This document shows, piece by piece, positions 32,476 to 45,349 of a stretch of DNA of 64,000 nucleotides. The first letter of the stretch is position 1. Each line of letters opens with the position of its first letter. A program made the translations under genes and the position numbers. The DNA is taken from NCBI GenBank assembly GCA_015039465.1, contig MU130357.1, positions 254,111 to 318,110 on the forward strand, in the 5' to 3' direction. Below the pieces are notes generated by a model. It made no database searches. It was not told the DNA's origin and worked only from the letters and a program-made list of their open reading frames with translations. The stretch comes from Phlegmacium glaucopus. Taxonomy: Eukaryota > Basidiomycota > Agaricomycetes > Agaricales > Cortinariaceae.

Positions 32476-35158
32476 ATGGCATCTCTTTGCCTATCTTCCG
32501 CTTCCATTCTTCGCTGCGAATCTCTGACCAGAAACCAAAACATCTTTTTGATTATTCCAACGGCACTGGAGGTCATCTTTTCTATTTCTTTGGTTTTCAT
32601 AGATCGAGGTCCTGGGAAGTGAGTGGGCGATTAATTCTATTCTATCACTCTTTGTTTGCTAATATCTTTTGCTATTTAAACTTTTTGTCTACACAGCCGA
32701 AATCTACTCCTTACAGCGGAAGGATTATCTTTCCTCATCCTTGCGATTATTGAACTCCTCTCTCAAATTGTCCCCGCAGTGCGGGGTAATCTTCATTTAT
32801 TCAAAGCATTCGAATTGGCAATAGGTGAGTCGGAATCGATCCCTTTCTTTTTTCTATCATACCATTGTTCATTGTGTTCCCAGGCATTGCTTCCTTTTTG
32901 CCACTCTCCTTGTACATTATCTTTCTTTATTTCTTAACAAACACAGAAATTGTCACCGCACTCCCGCGCCACATCAAGAGTATCGCCAAAGTTGCCTTGG
33001 TCCTCTTCATACTAGCTATTATCATTTTCAACGAAATCGCATCCTTCATCGGCGTTTCTTTTCGTGAGTCCGCTTCTCCCCCATTAAGCAACGCACTGAC
33101 CTCGTCATAAAATGCATCCACACACAGGTAACATAACCACTGATAAACCAAACCAAACTATCGCCGCCGCTGGGTTCTCCAGTTCAACCCAGCAAACACT
33201 TTGGACATTCTTCACCAGTCTCACTTTGGCTCTATTAATTGGTTTTCAAGTTATCGTCTTTTGTTTTGCTTTCTTTCGGTTAACACAAGCCGTACTCGAT
33301 CAGAGAAGAATAGAAAGTCAGCGTAGTGAAAAAGAACAACATCTAATCAAGGGAACCGGATGGATCGCTGGATCACTCAAGCTAGGTGTTTTGGAGACTG
33401 TCATCGCTTTCGCAGGTGGTAGTTTTGGGGTGGTGTTAGGTCGACGGATTTTAAGGTTGTTGGTGAGAGCCACTTTATGCATCGGGGTCGCTAAAGGGTA
33501 AGCACACCCTTGTTATTTCCAATGTCGCTCTAAACATAACCATTATTCTCTACCTTAGCGTGGACCTAGTGGAAGACGCCCGTGCTATGAAGAATGAACC
33601 GTTCATGGCTGGTAGTACCAAGTCCCGTCGATCCCAAATGCTCGGATTCATTTCCAACCCCCGCCTTAGTACCTTCCGCCAACTCTCTCCCAAAGCCACA
33701 GCTTTCCACCTTGACCAACACGCTTCTGATATCCACGAAAAGTCTGATACATATAGGACCCTAACAACTGCTGGGCTGCCTGGCATGGCACACTTTGGAA
33801 GTGTCAAAGCGCGAAAGGGCCAGCGGCGGGTGACAGTACGGTATAACCGAGGTACACCAACATTGCAACTACGTTTTTCGATGTTGGATATACCAAGTCC
33901 AACAGCCATAGTCCAGGAGATTAAATTACGACCTCACTCCGAATCGGATGCTCAATTGTCCCCACCTCGGCCTAGTTTCCATTTGTCCCAACCTCAACCT
34001 AGTTTCCGTCAGCCATCAGAGTCTGTGTTTCGTGATTCTGCAGGCTCCATCCCTTCTTTTTATGGACCTTTCGAACTGGTTACAGCACCTCGGCGGACAC
34101 TCTCGCAAAGATCAGCCAAAGCTAAGCTTTATCAAGCAGCTTCACCAACAATGTCCGGGGAATATCATAATCCTGATCCAACCGTTGCTGCTACTATAAC
34201 AGAATCACAGGGGAGTGACCGTGTGCTGTCCATGAAGAGTGTAACGGATTCAGTGCAAGCTGTACGAGATCTTGCGGGTCAATTTCCCGGTCCCCCGATG
34301 GCTTTCAATGATAAAAATACTTTTATCAAGCCATTTGCCTGGGAGGAAGTGCCCATTGAAGCCTCGCACAGCCCTCAGGCTCTTGGATCTCCTTCAGAGC
34401 TCCAATTCAAGGAACAACAACTACCACCATCACGCAGAGGAAATATGATGCTACCGGGCGACAGTGCATGGAGCGGCGCCTTCTCTTCTCCCGTCGCCTT
34501 CACCGACAATAATCGATCAAGTAGACAACCTACGTTATACATCGTCACAACGCCTCTCAGATCAGCTCTTCGGTACTCTGAGAGACCTCTTGATCCATTC
34601 GATGACGACTCAGAGGATATTGGTTCGCTATCCAGATCAGCTACCACCGATGGGAATACGTTTAGTCCTCCGCCTGGGTTCAGACGAGTCCGTAGTTTAC
34701 AGGACTGTGAAGAAGGGAGAACTGCAGATGTTCTCGACCTGGCAACGGCTCTAGATAATGGAAAATCTCGTAAATTCCGGAAACAACGGGAATCTCTTTA
34801 CAAGATTGAAGTCGTTGGAACTGCGGAGTGGATTGGTTCTAGGCCTAGAGCAACTAGCCATCTTCCTCACATGGAGGAAGAAGACTGTGGACTTGAGAAG
34901 TCAGTGTCGAAGAGAGACATTCCGATTCTGCCTTCCAGGGTCAAAAGTGTTGGCAAGGCTCCAAAGAAGTTTACACCGCCGCCGGTACAGGCCACCGTCA
35001 AGAGAGGAAGTACGCATCTGAAACCTATCACTATTCCGCCCCGGGGTGGAAACATACCTGAAATCGAGGACGAGTGCGAGTCCGGCAGTCTGTACTCTCC
35101 AACTCTGGAAGGAATACTTGGGGATTCAGAGGTGCCTGGAATGAGGGACGAACATTGA
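32476..35158 (+). CDS. Putative seven-segment membrane protein with long cytoplasmic tail, 5 exons, 806 aa
   Basis: Exons 32476-32618, 32697-32824, 32884-33063, 33128-33497 and 33559-35158 give 2421 nt. Residues 1-285 hold about six to seven hydrophobic helices (NIFLIIPTALEVIFSISLVF, LSFLILAIIELLSQ, LPLSLYIIFLYFL, VALVLFILAIIIFNEIASF, LALLIGFQVIVFCFAFF and a Gly-rich segment AFAGGSFGVVLG). The remaining 520 residues are polar, Ser/Pro-rich and probably disordered, with many SP/TP sites. This architecture suggests a plasma-membrane receptor-like or scaffolding protein; function unknown. It converges with VPS26 (stops 189 bp apart). Confidence 0.85.
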
Positions 35159-35346
35159 AGCGAGAGAGCGTAATTGCTTTTGAACAATTATTTTTATCCA
35201 TTTTTCTTATATTCTCTCTGGTCTTCTGCTTCTATTTCTTCAATGGGTTGAATGTCGGGTTACAGCTCCAACAATGTTTCCTTAGTGCCCCCTGTTTTCA
35301 TGATACTCATGGCCAACAAATATTGTACTTGTAGCCTTACTTTTTC

Positions 35347-36748
35347 TCAGTCTTTCAGAGTCAAGTTGGGGTCGTGAGATAGAAAGTCCTCCAGGTACAA
35401 AGCATCACAAAATATACAAATGAATGATAAGTAATCGAAGAAAGGTTTAATTCTGTGGATAGCGTCGGATGTTTGAAACGAGTAGACTTGATTTAATGAA
35501 CGAACCTCCGGTATCCTAAAGATCGTAATTTCCTAGGGGGGGATTGTTTGTAAGAGAAATTGGTTCGAGTTTCGCAACAAAAGATATGCTTCATACCTGT
35601 TGCTTAAAATAGCGTCGATTCTCCTCGTCGATAAGCACGAGATTCAAGTAATAACGGGTGCTGAACTTCTTGTTGACATCCCGGAATGTAGGTGTAAGGT
35701 CGAAACCACCTAGGAACAGCCGTATGGGTATTGTTTCCCCTTGATGAAAAAAAGGCGTCGTGTTAAGTCTAAACCTGAGCAAGTCCAGAACAAGTCGTAC
35801 CTCGGACTGGAGCACCATCCATGATTTCGAATTTGGTAATCGTCTCACTTTCGTTGTATTGATTAGGCGGTGAACCCGTTGTTTCGCGACGAATGATGGA
35901 TAGCTCCATGTGCTTGATCTTTATTCGGACCAGGAGGAAGTAAATCTTGCCAACGATGACATCTTTCAAATGATATCTGAATGTCGTAAAGTGAGCACAC
36001 AATGGCAAAACTGGACAACACTGTCCCGTTGAACGTACTTGGACTTGTTGTACTCGAATTCAATATGGAGACAGTCTTCGATACCAACCTCCATCTTTAT
36101 TGAGTTGTTGCTATCTGGAGGCATTCGGAATGAGTGAACCCAGATATCCTTCTCTTTGACAACCTCCGCCATTCTTCGCGAGATCGATACTCGCACAAAA
36201 TACCTTTTATTGTTTCCCAGATTAACATTTTCATAAAAATGACCAGTTTATGAAACGTTACCGTAGTTTCACATTAATCCCTTGATAACTCTCGAATTGT
36301 TTCTCTACGTTCTTGAAGTTGAAGTCGAATGTTTGAGCTTGCCGCAACTCTCCTGGCGCTGCTAATTCTTGAGATAATGACAAGAATTCATGATGATGTC
36401 CTCGGTCATAGAACAGCTCTTTTGAAGGGGTGAAATGAGAATGTAACTGAAAGCAGATATATGGAAAAACGAACCAATGCTCCCCACAAATTCTACCTTT
36501 ATTCCATCATGTGTCGTCTTCTTCCCATCCCGCACCCGTATGGTCACCTAAGTCTCATCCTCAGAACCAGATACAAATGGACCAACCGAAAAAAACACAC
36601 ACACCTGTCCCGTCACCGAATCTCCGTCATAGTAAACTGGACATGAAATATTCTTCTCCTTTTCAGATTTAATCTCCACTTGTTTCCTTAGTTCTTCTCC
36701 TTCCAGTTTTATATCGACGTCAATTGCTGATGCGAAAAAGTAGGCCAT
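35347..36748 (-). CDS. VPS26: Vacuolar protein sorting 26, retromer subunit, 7 exons, 347 aa
   Basis: Minus-strand exons 36605-36748, 36475-36547, 36262-36418, 36039-36203, 35801-35976, 35597-35739 and 35347-35532 total 1044 nt. The start MAYFFASAIDVDIKLEGEE and motifs CPVYYDGDSVTGQVTIRV, THDGIKVEFVGSIELFYDRG, KDIWVHSFRMPP, GIEDCLHIEFEYNKSKYHL, GKIYFLLVRIKIKHMELSI and PIRLFLGGFDLTPTFRDVNK are diagnostic of the arrestin-fold Vps26, which binds Vps35 and cargo in endosome-to-Golgi retrieval. The last exon (EITIFRIPEVRSLN...) departs from the conserved part, as in other Vps26 C-termini, and its exact end is less sure. Confidence 0.95.
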
Positions 36749-36749
36749 G

Positions 36750-37725
36750 TTGATTGACTGTTGAGCGTATTAGATCATTGCACGCGAGCATTGACTCCGT
36801 ATTTGATGATTACGTAATTAAATGAGCGCCGCCCTGAAATCCCTAGTGACCTTCAAAAGCCTGAGAGGGCTTCGAATATTAAACAAATGCTTTGATGAAT
36901 TGTTTATCAGGCTCAAAATTCAACTTTCGCGGAACTAGAGATCATGATGTACCATTTCCCGATTACTGTCACTCTTCCACAAGAGGAGGTGATTAGCAAT
37001 TCAAGTTTCGGAATCTTCTACTGGCAGTGGGATCCATCTATGGCAGACTCAATATTTCAAACTTCTAAAAAATCTGTTGACGCAACCGCCATAGGTACTA
37101 TGGGCACATCTTTCGGGTTTTGTCCTGCTTTTGTCGGCCATTTTGGATAGGTCCACGCTAAAAAACCATGTCATATCCCTGAGATACTGAATGGATCAGG
37201 CGGTGTAATATTTGTTATCGTCATTATCATTGCCCTTCTGACCGCCTTGCCAAAAACACTTGCACGAAAGGCGGAGCGGCCACCTCACTTTAACCCTAAA
37301 AAGAATGCTCGCTCTGACGGACTGGTCCTCTGAAAAACCTTCATCACTGTTCTTTTCTACGCCCTCTTTCGTCTGTGTTGCGGCTCGTTGTCCCCATCGT
37401 CTTGGGTCGAACTGGAGAAACGAGCTGGGATTCTTTTGAACAGCAATGACTATGCCTACAAGTTTGATCAGACGAGTGCCCGTTACTCGCGAAAAGCTCA
37501 AGCTGGGCGGACACGTCCGACCAATGGGAAGAAAATGCTAATGATCCTGAGGCAGGTTGGTACGCCGCTTTGGAATGTCTGCTGCTCCTAACCTACTGTT
37601 TTTTTGTTCCGATTGTAGATCATGTTTATAAACTTCAAGAACCATCTACTTGAACAAACCATTAACTAGTAATTGTAACTCTAAACGCCTTTAAGTGGGG
37701 GTGTTAATTAATTCCTTTCAAATTC
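36750..37725. other. Intergenic stretch with unassigned short ORFs
   Basis: Plus-strand ORFs at 36944-37150 and 37388-37591, and an open piece with a hydrophobic segment (GVIFVIVIIIALLTAL, about 37199-37246), could be exons of a small gene, but I found no convincing joining. A minus-strand ORF (37196-37501) overlaps. No recognised family. Confidence 0.35.
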
Positions 37726-39838
37726 AAGTCGGTTTTTGATAACGGTCAGAATCTCGGATGAAAAACAGAACTGATGCACCAAAAGCGATGATCGCCTAAT
37801 GAATCAAGGTCATCAGTGATTCAACATCTGTAACAAATCCCACATACCGCATGAACATAAAAAATTGTTTGTGGCGCAGTGGTAATCGTTCTAAAAGATA
37901 CATAGTTTAATCAGCCCGCAGCCTAAGATAAGAAGAATCAACCAACGCCGTAGCAATGCTTCCCATCACTATTGGTGACAAAAGCAACCCTAGGCTTGAA
38001 ATCATCTCGATGGCAGCCAACGCCTCTCCTTCAAACACGACACGAAATATCATTAAAATCCTCTGTTGAATGGAAGTAGAGCAGCCCGAGTTTACCTTGC
38101 TTCAATGGTTCCGAAGATGCCACTACCAGACTGCGGAACACGGGAGTGCGACCAGCACCTAAGCCGATACAAACAACACCTACGCATGAGGAGGCTATAA
38201 GATCAAATTATATATCGTGGGTCGAATTGGCACTGACCGGCTAGTTGGGTGCCGAGAGTCGTAGCAGTGCCGACAAAGATGTAGGCGGCGGACTCAACGA
38301 TCCATGAGCCAACTGTGATGTGAACATCCAAGTGATCAGAAGTCTCCGAAACCACTTGCTCGGAGCTTTCATCAATTTCATCCAATTGGCTTGAGCTGTC
38401 TGAAGTAGTGTCATTTAGCGTCGCATCCTCTGGTGACGATATCGCGGGCGCTCGTTTCCGCTCGTATAAGGGTTTGAGATGGCGGACAATTGCAGGAATT
38501 ACAAAAGTCAAGACGACTACGCCAGTCACGTTGTAGGTTGTTAGAATATATCCGACCTAAAACAAGATTACAATTAAGATGGGAAGTCTGATGTAAAAGA
38601 AAATGTGAAATGTAAAAAACCTTGGCAGTGGTATACTTGTAGTGCGTCGTAAAGTAAAGGACCATTGCGAGGGCCGCATAGCCATCCGCAACAGTGACGA
38701 TGAAGACGTGGATTGCGCAGAAGACAAGTCGCCAGTTCCGCCTCCCTTTAGAGGGATCATATGACGGCTTGAGTTGCTTCAGTGGTTCAAAGACAACTGC
38801 TAGAGAGGATGTCAAATTTTTAGTCCAAGTCTGAGATCCAGGGAGAAGCAGCTCGTTTCGTTTACGGCGCAGCTCGACACGTTTTTCAATGGGAAAGGAT
38901 TCTGGTAGAAAAATGGAGATGTAGATGCATAGCAATGCCAGAGCGATTGTTGACACCAGAAAGACTATAATCACACTATCGGATTGAGTAGTGATGATTC
39001 CGCCTAACGAGAGGGCAATTGCTCCACCTGGAAATTTGTTTCTAAGATACGAAGGGATGTACCAATACACTAATAACTTACCAAGCGTAGACCAACCCCC
39101 GACCTTACTTAACGCTGCAGTCCTGTCAAAGACGATTTCCAAATGTGTATCATATAGAGTGATTAATTGCCTACCTATCTTCTGCCTGAACGACATCAAC
39201 AATGTACATGTTGAGAACGAAAATAGTTGTCAACGGGTTGCTGATTGATGAAGAGACCACCCATAAAGCAAAAAGAGATGCTTCTAGTCGCGGCCAGCCC
39301 CGAACGAATTGCTTGCCTATGATAAGAACCTGGCCAACCACGTTAATCATTATGATACCCAGCAGTACAGGTTTTCGTCCCAGTCTTGAAGCAAAGAAGC
39401 TGACAGCGCCCGACCCAATGACCACTGCAAATACGGAAGTCAGACTGGTCTCGGGGCCCCGGATGAGTAAAATTCACCTCCAATACCATCGCACAATGAA
39501 AACAAGATTGATACTGCAGCAAAGTATTTTTGAACAGCAGGTATCTTGCAAAGCGCGTCAGGCATTTGACCATCTAGCGGAATCTTTGAAGGGTCATATG
39601 TCCAATACCACAACTGGCAAGAAAAGATCTGTATAACTCGGAAGCTGGTAGTAGTCACTAGCATGATAGCGAAGCGACATATTATAGCGATGGGTATGAT
39701 GAGAGTAGCTGGTGAAAATCTTGGGGGTTCTTGAGAACGAGAGCGACTGCGACCAGTGCCAGTGCCACTGGTTTGGCTTGGTATCAGTAGTGGTGTCTGC
39801 TCCGATGTAGAATGTAGCGCTGGTTGAAACTGCACCAT
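37726..39838 (-). CDS. Major facilitator superfamily transporter, multi-exon
   Basis: Starts MVQFQPALHSTSEQTPLL at 39838; exons are visible at about 39478-39838, 39175-39424, 39082-39122, 38617-39027, 38243-38558, 38095-38202 and smaller ones to a TGA at 37726. Hydrophobic helices include FSPATLIIPIAIICRFAIML, VFAVVIGSGAVSFFASRLG followed by RKPVLLG (the loop 2-3 signature GxxxxRxGRKPVL), SDSVIIVFLVSTIALALLCI, VADGYAALAMVLYF and VTGVVVLTFVIPAIV. A Ser/Asp/Glu-rich central loop (about 60 residues) sits before the last helices. Probable plasma or vacuolar membrane H+-coupled solute or drug carrier; substrate not inferable. Some donors are non-consensus (GTTTTT, GTCAGT), so exon ends are approximate. 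Confidence 0.8.
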
Positions 39839-39989
39839 CTCAGAAAGCTGGAGTACTCAGTGGACGGAAGAACCTGGGCGCTGGGAACCCGGAAGATATT
39901 GGCTGCGCGAATGATGGCATTGGTTCTGAGCACGTTGATAGACCTATTGTTGGATTTCAAGTTTAGTATGGTATCAGATGGTATCATCA

Positions 39990-41270
39990 CTCCTATTTTA
40001 CTTTTCTAAAGCCGTTACTCTCCGAGTATTTATCCTTCGCCATATTCTTGTAGTCTATTAGAGGTTATCCTTACGAAGATCTTGTTAACAATTACATAAT
40101 TGTACTTTGTTCTATGTCTATTTCAATATCTCTTGCCAATCATTTGAGCGCTGCAGTTAAATTTAAAGCACTCCCGCACTTCATACGGAGCTATGGCCTT
40201 CAGAAATCTCCTTTTCCACACCTCAGGCTTCCTTCGAGCTCTTGTGTACAGCGCGGTCTCTTTTTACACTGGCACTCAGGCTGACTCAGCGACACAACTC
40301 CACTGTCTTTACTTGCCCAAAGTTGCTAGCCACGCTTGTTAAGAAAACATGTCAGAAATTCCTGTCATGGCCCAAAAAAGAAACTCTGGTCCTCTATTCT
40401 TGTCATTGCGGGATGCAGTGGTGGTACGGATGGTGCCAGTCTCCCAAACAGTCGATTTTTTGTTCAGAAATTCGTCATCCACCTACGGTGCTGGTGCTTT
40501 CTGGACTTCACCAGAAATAGCAAGGCAGCGGACAGGTCAACCTTAGGCCTAAACACTGGCGGACACGTATTATCATTCTTGTTGACAATCTCTAGGACAC
40601 GGTGTTCAGGATTTGACAATGCTGTGAATAATACATTCACATTCATTTATAGGCTAGACGAGTTGTGGGTGACTTTTCGCAGGACAAAATGGAGATCGTC
40701 AAATTGCAATTCCGCTGATTTATTTCAAAATGGCAGAGAGGTAGGGTAGGTGTAGATGTGGTTTTAAAGATTGCATTACTGACACTTGAGTGGAAGGCAG
40801 TGAGATCGACGCCGCCCTCAACATCCCCCTGAAGAACGAGCTTGTGTGATTGACCTATCAACCGTTGGTCCATGGTTGAACTGCTATAAAAAGTACCATG
40901 AATTTTTGAGTGAGGTACTAGCAAGATCACTTTTGTACATAGAATGGCCATCCTCGTGCCCTGCATGTTCCTGGACACGGCCAAGATCGGGTGGATAATG
41001 AGATTGCCAGAACGGTTGGATGGAAGACAGACAAATGACCATGGTGGGATGGTTGGACGAGTGCGGTATCATGCTCAAACTAGAACGTAGCAATGGGCAT
41101 CTCCCACAATTTTGGCCCTACTAATACAGCTCGAAGTAGTGCATTCTATATCAGACGACGCAAACTATATGGATCTCAATACAAACACTGTTGCTACTAT
41201 GGTCTCCACGCTGTAGATTACTGTACATAAGGACTAGTACCGGAGCACGTTTTCCCTAAATTACAGTCAA
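39990..41270. other. Unassigned region between MFS gene and RT remnant
   Basis: Overlapping ORFs of 60-137 codons on both strands (for example 40336-40749 plus, 40643-40984 minus) show no known motif and no convincing intron structure. A plus-strand ATG at about 40192 opens only 49 codons. It may hold degraded parts of the neighbouring retroelement. Confidence 0.35.
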
Positions 41271-41276
41271 TTAGAA

Positions 41277-43154
41277 CTACAATGGTTCAATCCGGAGTTT
41301 AGCCAATACGTCAAATAATACAAGCAACTCCAGTTTCTCAACTGTCATGTTCGCCATTTCGAGTCTGTGATTCTCGAACCGTGACAGAGCATCCGCGACT
41401 TTATTGTCGTCTCCAGAGATGTGGAAAACCCTACACCAAATGCCAGACTTTTTCTTGATGTCAACGAAGGCCGTGAGGAGGTTATTCCGATACTCATCCC
41501 GCGTACTCAGCGAGTCAAACATCTTAACACTGGCCAAGCTGTCTGAGTAAATGGCAAGATTCGTAGGTCGAAGAAACGTTGCAGCATAGTGGAACGCGGC
41601 GAGAATAGCGAATGCTTCGAAGTCCAATATATCTCGTCCCCCGAATTTGGATAGCTCTTGGCCACTGGTTTTAGCTTGAAGTCCTCGATGCAAAGAGGGA
41701 ATCCAAATGCCCAGACCAGAGGGACAAGCATCGGAATAACTGATATGATCGTTTTTCCCTCCCCAGGCCTTTAGATGCCCGACACTTGTGCCACCATCGT
41801 TGGACTTGAAGTGGTCCTTGAGCCATCGCAGCTCACGGCAAACTCTGACACTGACAGGAATTAGTTCCTGAGGACCCCGTTTCACTGACATCACCTCGCG
41901 TATTCCGGAGAGGCCTGGTCTTCCGAAGGGATTCGCAGTAAGTGCCCACTGTATCAATCCGGCGATCTGCTGAAATTCGAGAAAGGTGCGTTTTTGGCCC
42001 TCTTGAGCAAAGGCATCAATGGCCTGGAATATTTCGCAGCGTCGAGAATCCGTAAGTCCAACCTTGACACCATTTGGATCAACTTCGAAGCCGATGATGG
42101 TAAGCGGTGAGCCGAACTCTTGCTTTTCTTTGTCATGAGGGATTCCAAGCTCGTCCCAGAGCTCAAGATACCGGGCTTGCTTTTCGGGGAGGTACTTTGC
42201 GTATGGTTCATAATAACGTGTTTTTCCCGCAAAATCCCAGCTGAAATCATCGTCCACATATCCAAGGAGATCCCCAATTTTCTTGACTTTGACCGCAATC
42301 CACAAAACAAGTGAGATAAAACTCGCCCAGACCCACCCACCAGCACGGCTCCCAAACGTATTGCATCAGTCGACATAATGTTGTCCGTCAACTGTCACGA
42401 TCTGGCGTATCTGCCATAGCGGATGCATAGGCATCAAGCGATAGGCGCTTTTGACATCTGATTTCCAAAGGACGAGTTTACGATTTTCACCATGTTCTTT
42501 GCGCGCATCAAGGAGTACGTCTATGAGATCTGCAATGGTGTCAAGGGGAAAGGAAGGTTCGGTATCCGTGATTGAAGAGTTCGGAGAATAAGGCTTTTGG
42601 CTATGGTCATTGACGAGTCGAAACTTGTCTGAATGAGGCTTGGGAACAACACCAATGGGGCTCGAATACATCCCAGGCAGCAACTGAGAGCCAAAAGATG
42701 CAGACCACCGCCCGAGCTTAATCTCTTCGTCTCTTTGCTCCCTCACAAATGCCATGTGGTCAGGCTGACGGATGGGACGGTGTGAGTTGTCATATGTCTC
42801 CCACAGAGCCGGATCGTCGCTCTTGGCCCAAGGCCAAAAGCCTTCACGGAGACCACGACAGACAGAGTCGACATATGCTTGGTTGGGGTGATCCCTAAGA
42901 TATTCTTTAAACTTATCAACTTTGATTGGCGTCACGATCCTAAAAAGCTCTGGATGGCGGTCGATGGTTGCATAGGCTACTTCATTCAGCTTATTGCGTT
43001 GGGGTGCCTGAGGTAGGCAGTCTGCGGTCTCTGTGGCCAGAACGGCCGAGACGGCGCTGGGGGAATCAAGACAGGTCCCTTTTGCAAATTGTGCGATACT
43101 ATGCCAAAGCTCGAGATTTACAGAGTTCGTCATTGTCTGGAGTGATGTTATCAC
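41277..43154 (-). pseudogene. DIRS-like reverse transcriptase/RNase H, single in-frame TGA
   Basis: One frame runs 626 codons apart from a TGA at 42366-42368. RT landmarks: GMYSSPIGVVPKPHSDKFRL, LWKSDVKSAYRLMPMHP (motif A Asp) and LGYVDDDFSWD (motif C intact). RNase H: SYSDACPSGLGIW, DFEAFAILAAF, IYSDSLASVK and GDDNKVADALSR with all acidic positions. The YVDDDF-type RT and its RNase H resemble tyrosine-recombinase retroelements (DIRS), but no recombinase, gag or terminal repeats are seen nearby. The stop replaces a codon that is CGA-like in context (YVD*CNTFG). Near-intact but isolated. Confidence 0.75.
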
Positions 43155-43169
43155 TTCATTTGTAAATTA

Positions 43170-44090
43170 TGTTGTGCATTACAATTCAGGACGTACCAGA
43201 TATGTAGGCCTGCTCCGCTGAAAGATAACTCAGTATGCAGTGAGCCTACGAAGGCAAAAAAGCTCACACTTTATCTGACTGGAGTGAAGAGACAAGACAC
43301 AACGCAGAATGAGGACCGAACCTTAAAGGTCTGTTATCGATTAGCGCCGACCTACCGGCATCATCCAGGAAGGCCACAAGGTCCTTCTAGTCTCCATCTG
43401 TCACACCACCCAATGTCTCTCTAGAGTCGTTTTCAAATGAAACGGCCAGCCGAAATTTTGGAAAAACCTGTTTGTAGCTATTTGTAACATCACAAGGGTC
43501 TATGCCTAAATTAAATCTGCTGCAGCTGGTGTTCTCATCCCTCTCTCAAAAGAAAATCGTAGATATTATTCTTTGCAATATGTTAAATATCTAAATTCTA
43601 TATATATAATGCCACTTTACTGTAGAAGGCATACCGAACAAAGGGCAACTATTGACCATTGGGTCCTTCAAAGGGGCATCATTGTTATTGAACAACTGTT
43701 CAACAACATCATAAGATTCATAATAAATGGTCAGGGTGTGGGTGGTCGATTGGGTAAATCCAACAGTCACTTGTGTTCGATCGAGGATGATAGAGGAGCG
43801 TGAAATCAAATTCATCAGCCGCAAAGTCATCAAGGTGATAATGAAAAGAAGGTATTTTAGATACCAATGAATTTATAATCAACCCAAGCGCCCCTAGCAT
43901 AATAAGCGGATTCCTAATAAGTTGGGGATAAGTTTTCTTTCTTGAAGCAATGCTGCTACTGCAAGTCCTCCGAAAAGAGACGTGAACTGTTAAGCAGATA
44001 AAAAGCGCATTACAACCTCAGGCTTTAAAAAGTATTAAAGAAATAAATGATAGGAATATTATCCAGTATCGGATCCAGCAATGGACATTG
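43170..44090. other. Intergenic region, no supported gene
   Basis: Only ORFs of 60-80 codons (43573-43803 plus, 43591-43833 minus) without motif or splice support. Confidence 0.45.
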
Positions 44091-44100
44091 ATATGGTCCT

Positions 44101-45346
44101 TCATTGCGCCCCGTAGTCATGTTTGCGCTCGACCGTTTGGGTGACTGCGATACCATCAATTTTGAAAGTTGCACCTCCTGCTTGCTTCGTGCTACTATCA
44201 CTTGACCCTTCCTCCCGAAGTACAGCCAGTGGGATGACTGAGTCTACATTGGGCTCCCTCGCAACGAAGCTCGTAGAAATTTGTGACTCTCTGACAGATC
44301 CAAATATCGTATTTCTGAATACTCGACAGGCCATGATATTCGTTAGTACGACGTTGGGAACCATGAAGACTGTTCGGAGAGAGTCAGGGATCGATTGATC
44401 GAAAAACATGATTACCGTCAAAACATTGACGGTAACGATGACCCTGTGGAAGGAATAACCTGTTAGATGGGTTAAACAAGAGATATAGATTAAGGAAGTG
44501 CTAACACGTAGTAGGCCTGTCCGTCTTGTAGAAATGCCTTGTAGAACACCGGCAGGTAATCACGAAAGTTCGGGAATCTGACGCCTTCCCTGCGTGTGCG
44601 ACGAGCGTAAGAATTACGGAACAAACGCCATGATATGGCGAAGAAAACAAGAGTATCATTGATCAGGGGAACGATGCTTGCTGCCGCTGAATATCCCGCG
44701 ACGTTTCCGATGACCACACACGATTCCCGCCCAGCCGCCTCCACTTTATGCACTGCAATCATGACGAGGTAAGTCACGGATGCGGCTACAATAGCCAGCC
44801 ACAAGCCCGAAAACAGAGTGACTACCCATGGATTCCTATCGAATATTGCTCGAATACGGAAGAAGAGAAGGAGAGAGGAGGATGTGATAGAGAGAACGAA
44901 AAAAGCGTCCAAAACATGTTCAAGCGCCTCACACGTAGAAAGGGGTGTTGCTGAAGAAGAATCAGAGCATTGGTTATGTATTGAGAAAATTTGGCCTCAC
45001 TTTGGAATATCGTACAGCATAAAGCAAATGCTAAAGTAGATAGCCTGTGATAGCAAAACAGTGAGTTGGGAAACTGCAACACAAAAGAAAACCCAAGCTT
45101 ACTTCGATATAAAATAAATAACTATCGGGAAACGTATCCGATACTCGGAGAGGAGTCTGTAATCCCTGATAATGTTGTTTAACATTTCCCAAATGAATAC
45201 CTGAGTCTAGTTAGCGCAATAAACAGATTGGCAGGCACCAATCAACCCACAGTCATGGTCCCGACCGTGATGTATCTCGCAACCAGCAGCTGGTAAGCGA
45301 AATCAGACTCACCGCGGGAACACACCGGATCGGATTGGTTGGACAT
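44101..45346 (-). CDS. DUF6533-type basidiomycete multipass membrane protein
   Basis: A start MSNQSDPVCSRG at 45346 leads into LLVARYITVGTMT and VFIWEMLNNIIRDYRLLSEY, the pattern of the DUF6533 N-terminal domain. Later exons carry TPLSTCEALEHVLDAFFVLS with helices LSITSSSLLLFFRIRAIF, LFSGLWLAIVAASVTYLVMI, IVPLINDTLVFFAISWRLF and VIVTVNVLTVIMFF, then a polar tail ending DYGAQ. About six exons with short introns; the boundaries around 44940-45110 are the least certain. Such proteins occur in large paralogous families in mushrooms; no biochemical function is known to me. Membrane-located. Confidence 0.75.
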
Positions 45347-45349
45347 TGG

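Noticed and set aside
33550..33909. 119-codon antisense ORF
   Set aside because: Shadow of the long last exon of the membrane protein gene.
37868..37895. GTGGCGCAGTGGTAATCG resembles a tRNA D-arm
   Set aside because: It lies in an MFS exon on the other strand and no T-arm or acceptor stem follows.
40336..40749. 137-codon plus-strand ORF between the MFS gene and the DIRS-like remnant
   Set aside because: No recognised motif and competing ORFs on both strands; left as unassigned.
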